NCBI GenBank assembly: GCA_017453335.1
Contig: JAFTKI010000095.1
Span: 1-24,228 of the forward strand
Length of the DNA: 24,228 nt
Source of the DNA: Clostridia bacterium
GTDB lineage: Bacteria; Bacillota_A; Clostridia; Oscillospirales; CAG-272
Direction: 5' to 3'
The position numbers and the translations under genes were made by a program. The notes under the pieces were generated by a model. It had not been told where the DNA came from and made no database searches. It saw nothing but the letters and a program-made list of their open reading frames with translations. Numbering within the stretch: position 1 is the stretch's first letter; the number at the start of each line of letters is the position of its first letter. This document shows positions 22,293-24,228 of the stretch, in pieces.

Positions 22293-23075
22293 CTAATTCT
22301 TATTATTGTTTTTAGCTGATTTTTTAGCTTTTTCGGGAGACTTGACGGCCGGAGATCGTTCTTTGTTTCGGTGTCGGGGCATACTTGAAGCAAGCTCCCG
22401 CAGCACCGCCAAGGCGCGATCCAAGCCACCCACCTCATCGATGATCCCGCACTCCACCGCTTCCCTGCCCTCAAGGATGGTTCCGCAATCCGCAGCCATT
22501 TGGTCGGGACGGAGCATCAGCTCGTTGATCGTTTCGGGCTTGGCGCGTGAATGTGCGCAAATAAAGGCAACGATCCGCTTTTGCATCTCGCTCATATAGC
22601 GAAAGGACTGCGGTACGCCGATCACCAAGCCGCTGATCCGCACGGGATGCAACGTCATGGTGGCACTCGGAACGATCAGCGACCGCTTTGCCGATGCTGC
22701 AAGCGGAACGCCGATCGAATGTCCGCCGCCCAGCACCAGAGAAACTGTGGGCTTCGTCATGGAAGCGATCATTTCCGCCAGCGCCAAGCCTGCCTCCACG
22801 TCGCCTCCCATCGTGTTGAGAATCAGCAACAGACCGTCGATCGAGTCATCCTCCTCAATATCCACCAAAAGGGGGATCAGATGCTCGTATTTGGTCGCTT
22901 TTTGTCCTTCGGGCAAAAGATAATGTCCCTCAATCTGCCCAATGATGGAAACGCACTGAAACTTCTCCCGCGCGTTTGACGCAACACTTCCACCGCTCTC
23001 GGTAATGTTCTCCAAAAGCAACTGCCGTGCCTCCTCGTGCTCCTTTTCTACGCGTCCCGATTCTTTTTGGCTCAT
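22293..23075 (-). CDS. tepA: ClpP-like serine protease, TepA type
   Basis: This 260-residue protein of the ClpP/SppA-like fold is most similar to the translocation-enhancing protein TepA of Bacillota, thought to help degrade or process exported or signal peptides inside the cell. Visible parts are the NTMGGDVEAG oxyanion region (87-96), nucleophile Ser120 in LGGGHSIG, and catalytic His143 in TLHPVRISG. An Asp would be expected near 190-215. The C-terminal 25 residues are a lysine/asparagine-rich, probably disordered tail. No signal peptide is present, so it is cytosolic. A GAGGGGGA site precedes the ATG. It has its own terminator and diverges from PduL. Its promoter is uncertain: TTGACG at 23159-23164 has no good -10 at the usual distance. 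Confidence 0.87.
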   Translation of the reverse strand: MSQKESGRVEKEHEEARQLLLENITESGGSVASNAREKFQCVSIIGQIEGHYLLPEGQKATKYEHLIPLLVDIEEDDSIDGLLLILNTMGGDVEAGLALAEMIASMTKPTVSLVLGGGHSIGVPLAASAKRSLIVPSATMTLHPVRISGLVIGVPQSFRYMSEMQKRIVAFICAHSRAKPETINELMLRPDQMAADCGTILEGREAVECGIIDEVGGLDRALAVLRELASSMPRHRNKERSPAVKSPEKAKKSAKNNNKN

Positions 23076-23183
23076 ATCCGTCCCCCTCGCATTTTCCGTA
23101 TCGAAATCAGCAAAAAAATATTCCTTTAATCATTATTACCAAAAAAAAGTTGATTATTCGTCAACAATTTTGAAAAAACGGAC

Positions 23184-23212
23184 TTTACAAGCGACAAAAA
23201 AAATGTTATAAT
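23184..23212 (+). promoter_or_regulatory. Promoter of the PduL gene
   Basis: TTTACA (23184-23189) and TATAAT (23207-23212) are separated by 17 bp. An inverted repeat GTTGA/TCAAC (23149-23153 with 23161-23165) lies just upstream, between this promoter and tepA, and could be an operator. A ribosome binding site AAAGG precedes the ATG at 23288. Confidence 0.82.
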
Positions 23213-23287
23213 AATAAAGAATGGGACAAAGTCCCCCACACGCGCCAAAAAAATAAAAACACATAATGAAAGAAAGGTTTTATAATC

Positions 23288-23863
23288 ATGGCAAACAAAG
23301 TTTTGGTGGAAACCTCCGCAAGACACATCCATTTGACCGATGATGCCGTAAAGGCTCTTTACGGTGAGGGGGCAGAGCTGATCGTAAAGAAGATGCTCAG
23401 CCAGCCGGGTCAATTCGCAACCTCCAACGACAAGATCACCCTGGTAGGTCCCAAGGGAACCCTCGCAGTCAGTGTTCTCGGTCCTACGCGTAAAGCAAAT
23501 CAGGTTGAGCTTTCTTACACCGATGCCCGCACGCTGGGACTCAAGGCAGTTCCCGTTCGTGAGAGCGGTGACGTTGCAAACACCCCCGGTCTGAAGATGG
23601 TTGGCCCCGCAGGCGAGATCGAGATCAACGAGGGCGTTATCATCGCAAAGAGACACATCCACATGACCCCCGCAGACGCAGAGGCTATGGGTATTCAGGA
23701 CAAGCAGGTTGTTCGCGTAAAGATCGACAGCGAGCGTACCACTGTTTTTGATGACGTTGTTTGCCGCGTACACCCCAACTTTGCACTGGCTATGCACATC
23801 GATACCGATGAGTGCAACGCTGCAAGCGCATTCGGTGAGGTTTACGGCGAGATCCTGCTCTGA
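23288..23863 (+). CDS. pduL: PduL-type phosphotransacylase (phosphotransacetylase)
   Basis: This 191-residue zinc enzyme swaps acyl-CoA and acyl-phosphate, feeding acetate (or propionate) formation and ATP gain in fermenters. The two beta-barrel halves each start with the metal-binding motif: RHIHLT (12-17, His13/15) and RHIHMT (122-127, His123/125). Further ligands or active-site residues lie in VHPNFALAMHIDTDE (161-175). The protein begins almost directly at the first motif and lacks the N-terminal helix that sends PduL into bacterial microcompartments, so it should be cytosolic and serve general acetogenesis rather than propanediol use. No microcompartment gene is visible. Codon choice suggests high expression. 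A weak hairpin CGCTTT/AAAGCG (23881-23895) follows, so the next gene may be co-transcribed. Confidence 0.92.
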   Translation: MANKVLVETSARHIHLTDDAVKALYGEGAELIVKKMLSQPGQFATSNDKITLVGPKGTLAVSVLGPTRKANQVELSYTDARTLGLKAVPVRESGDVANTPGLKMVGPAGEIEINEGVIIAKRHIHMTPADAEAMGIQDKQVVRVKIDSERTTVFDDVVCRVHPNFALAMHIDTDECNAASAFGEVYGEILL

Positions 23864-23939
23864 GCCGATTCGGTTTCGTTCGCTTTCTCAAAGCGTTCCA
23901 CTATAAATCTGTGAATTAAGAAAAAAGGAGATACAAATC

Positions 23940-24228
23940 ATGAGCAAAGAATTTTCTTGCGAGTACGCTATGAGCGCAGAAGTTGCAAAGATGTGCGTCG
24001 TAGCAAAGGGTCCGAACCACGGTCCCGCGCCCATTCCCGAAGAGGGTAAGTGGGTTCAGGCAAAGGAGATCACCGACATCTCCGCATACACCCACGGTGT
24101 GGGCTGGTGTGCACCCCAGCAGGGCGCTTGTAAGCTGTCCCTGAACGTAAAGAACGGTATCATCGAGGAAGCTTTGGTTGAGACCATCGGTTGCTCGGGT
24201 ATGACTCACTCCGCAGCTATGGCAGCAG
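23940..24228 (+). CDS. NifU-like Fe-S cluster scaffold protein (partial, 3' end outside window)
   Basis: The first 96 residues are seen and the gene runs off the right edge. The pattern VVAKGPNHGPAPIPEEG (21-37), the HGVGWCAPQQGACKLSL segment (52-68, Cys57 and Cys63) and IEEALVETIGCSGMTHS (74-90, Cys84) fits the NifU-like scaffold family typical of Clostridia, in which it is often followed by a GGGtGRT protein. Its probable role is assembling or carrying Fe-S clusters. An AAGGAG site lies 9 bases before the ATG. It follows pduL by 76 bases on the same strand, with no clear terminator between them. Confidence 0.88.
   Translation, partial: MSKEFSCEYAMSAEVAKMCVVAKGPNHGPAPIPEEGKWVQAKEITDISAYTHGVGWCAPQQGACKLSLNVKNGIIEEALVETIGCSGMTHSAAMAA

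Overview
The window looks like chromosome from an anaerobic, low-to-mid GC Clostridia (Bacillota) bacterium, probably an uncultured gut lineage related to Oscillospirales or Christensenellales. This rests on near-consensus sigma-A promoters, strong GGAGG-type ribosome binding sites, frequent bidirectional rho-independent terminators, and family content: a SigH-like sigma factor, DUF4364, an RNase M5-like TOPRIM protein, TepA, PduL next to a NifU-like scaffold, and a TrhP-type U32 protein. The placement is inferred; no rRNA or other phylogenetic marker is present.

Layout. Bases 1-309 are intergenic and packed with palindromes: a two-hairpin repeat, two terminator-like hairpins and an 80-bp element with 11-bp terminal inverted repeats. 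Bases 310-5583 (minus strand) hold a compact three-gene operon, the most unusual part of the window: a TerB-N/TerB-C protein, a DUF2791 (BrxD-like) P-loop ATPase and an Lhr-like superfamily II helicase. It has its own perfect-consensus promoter and looks like a predicted DNA-processing or anti-phage module, although no complete BREX set is present. Bases 5723-9511 (minus) encode a secreted 1262-residue protein with a beta-helix-like repeat region and two SGNH-hydrolase domains. Bases 9709-10716 (plus) encode an orphan protein with a methyltransferase-like fold.

Homoserine dehydrogenase (minus) and a DUF4364 winged-helix protein (plus) diverge from back-to-back promoters at 12020-12086. They are followed on the plus strand by a SigH-like sigma factor and a small two-zinc-ribbon protein. 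Bases 14115-22033 are one long minus-strand gene string: zinc-ribbon/DEDDh exonuclease, DUF2007, thiI, phosphoribosyltransferase, aspS, trhP-like U32, uppP and a TOPRIM/RNase M5-like gene. Its promoter lies at 22174-22202, with a structured leader after it and a bidirectional terminator at 14071-14106. The theme is tRNA modification and charging, RNA or nucleic-acid processing, and cell-wall lipid recycling. TepA (minus) and PduL (plus) then diverge, and the window ends inside a NifU-like Fe-S scaffold gene.

Most of the window is ordinary housekeeping. The places most worth a second look are the TerB/ATPase/helicase operon with its flanking repeats, the leader with two competing pairings at 22034-22167, the cysteine-bearing shortened C-terminus of homoserine dehydrogenase, the zinc-ribbon/exonuclease fusion, and the double-SGNH secreted protein.
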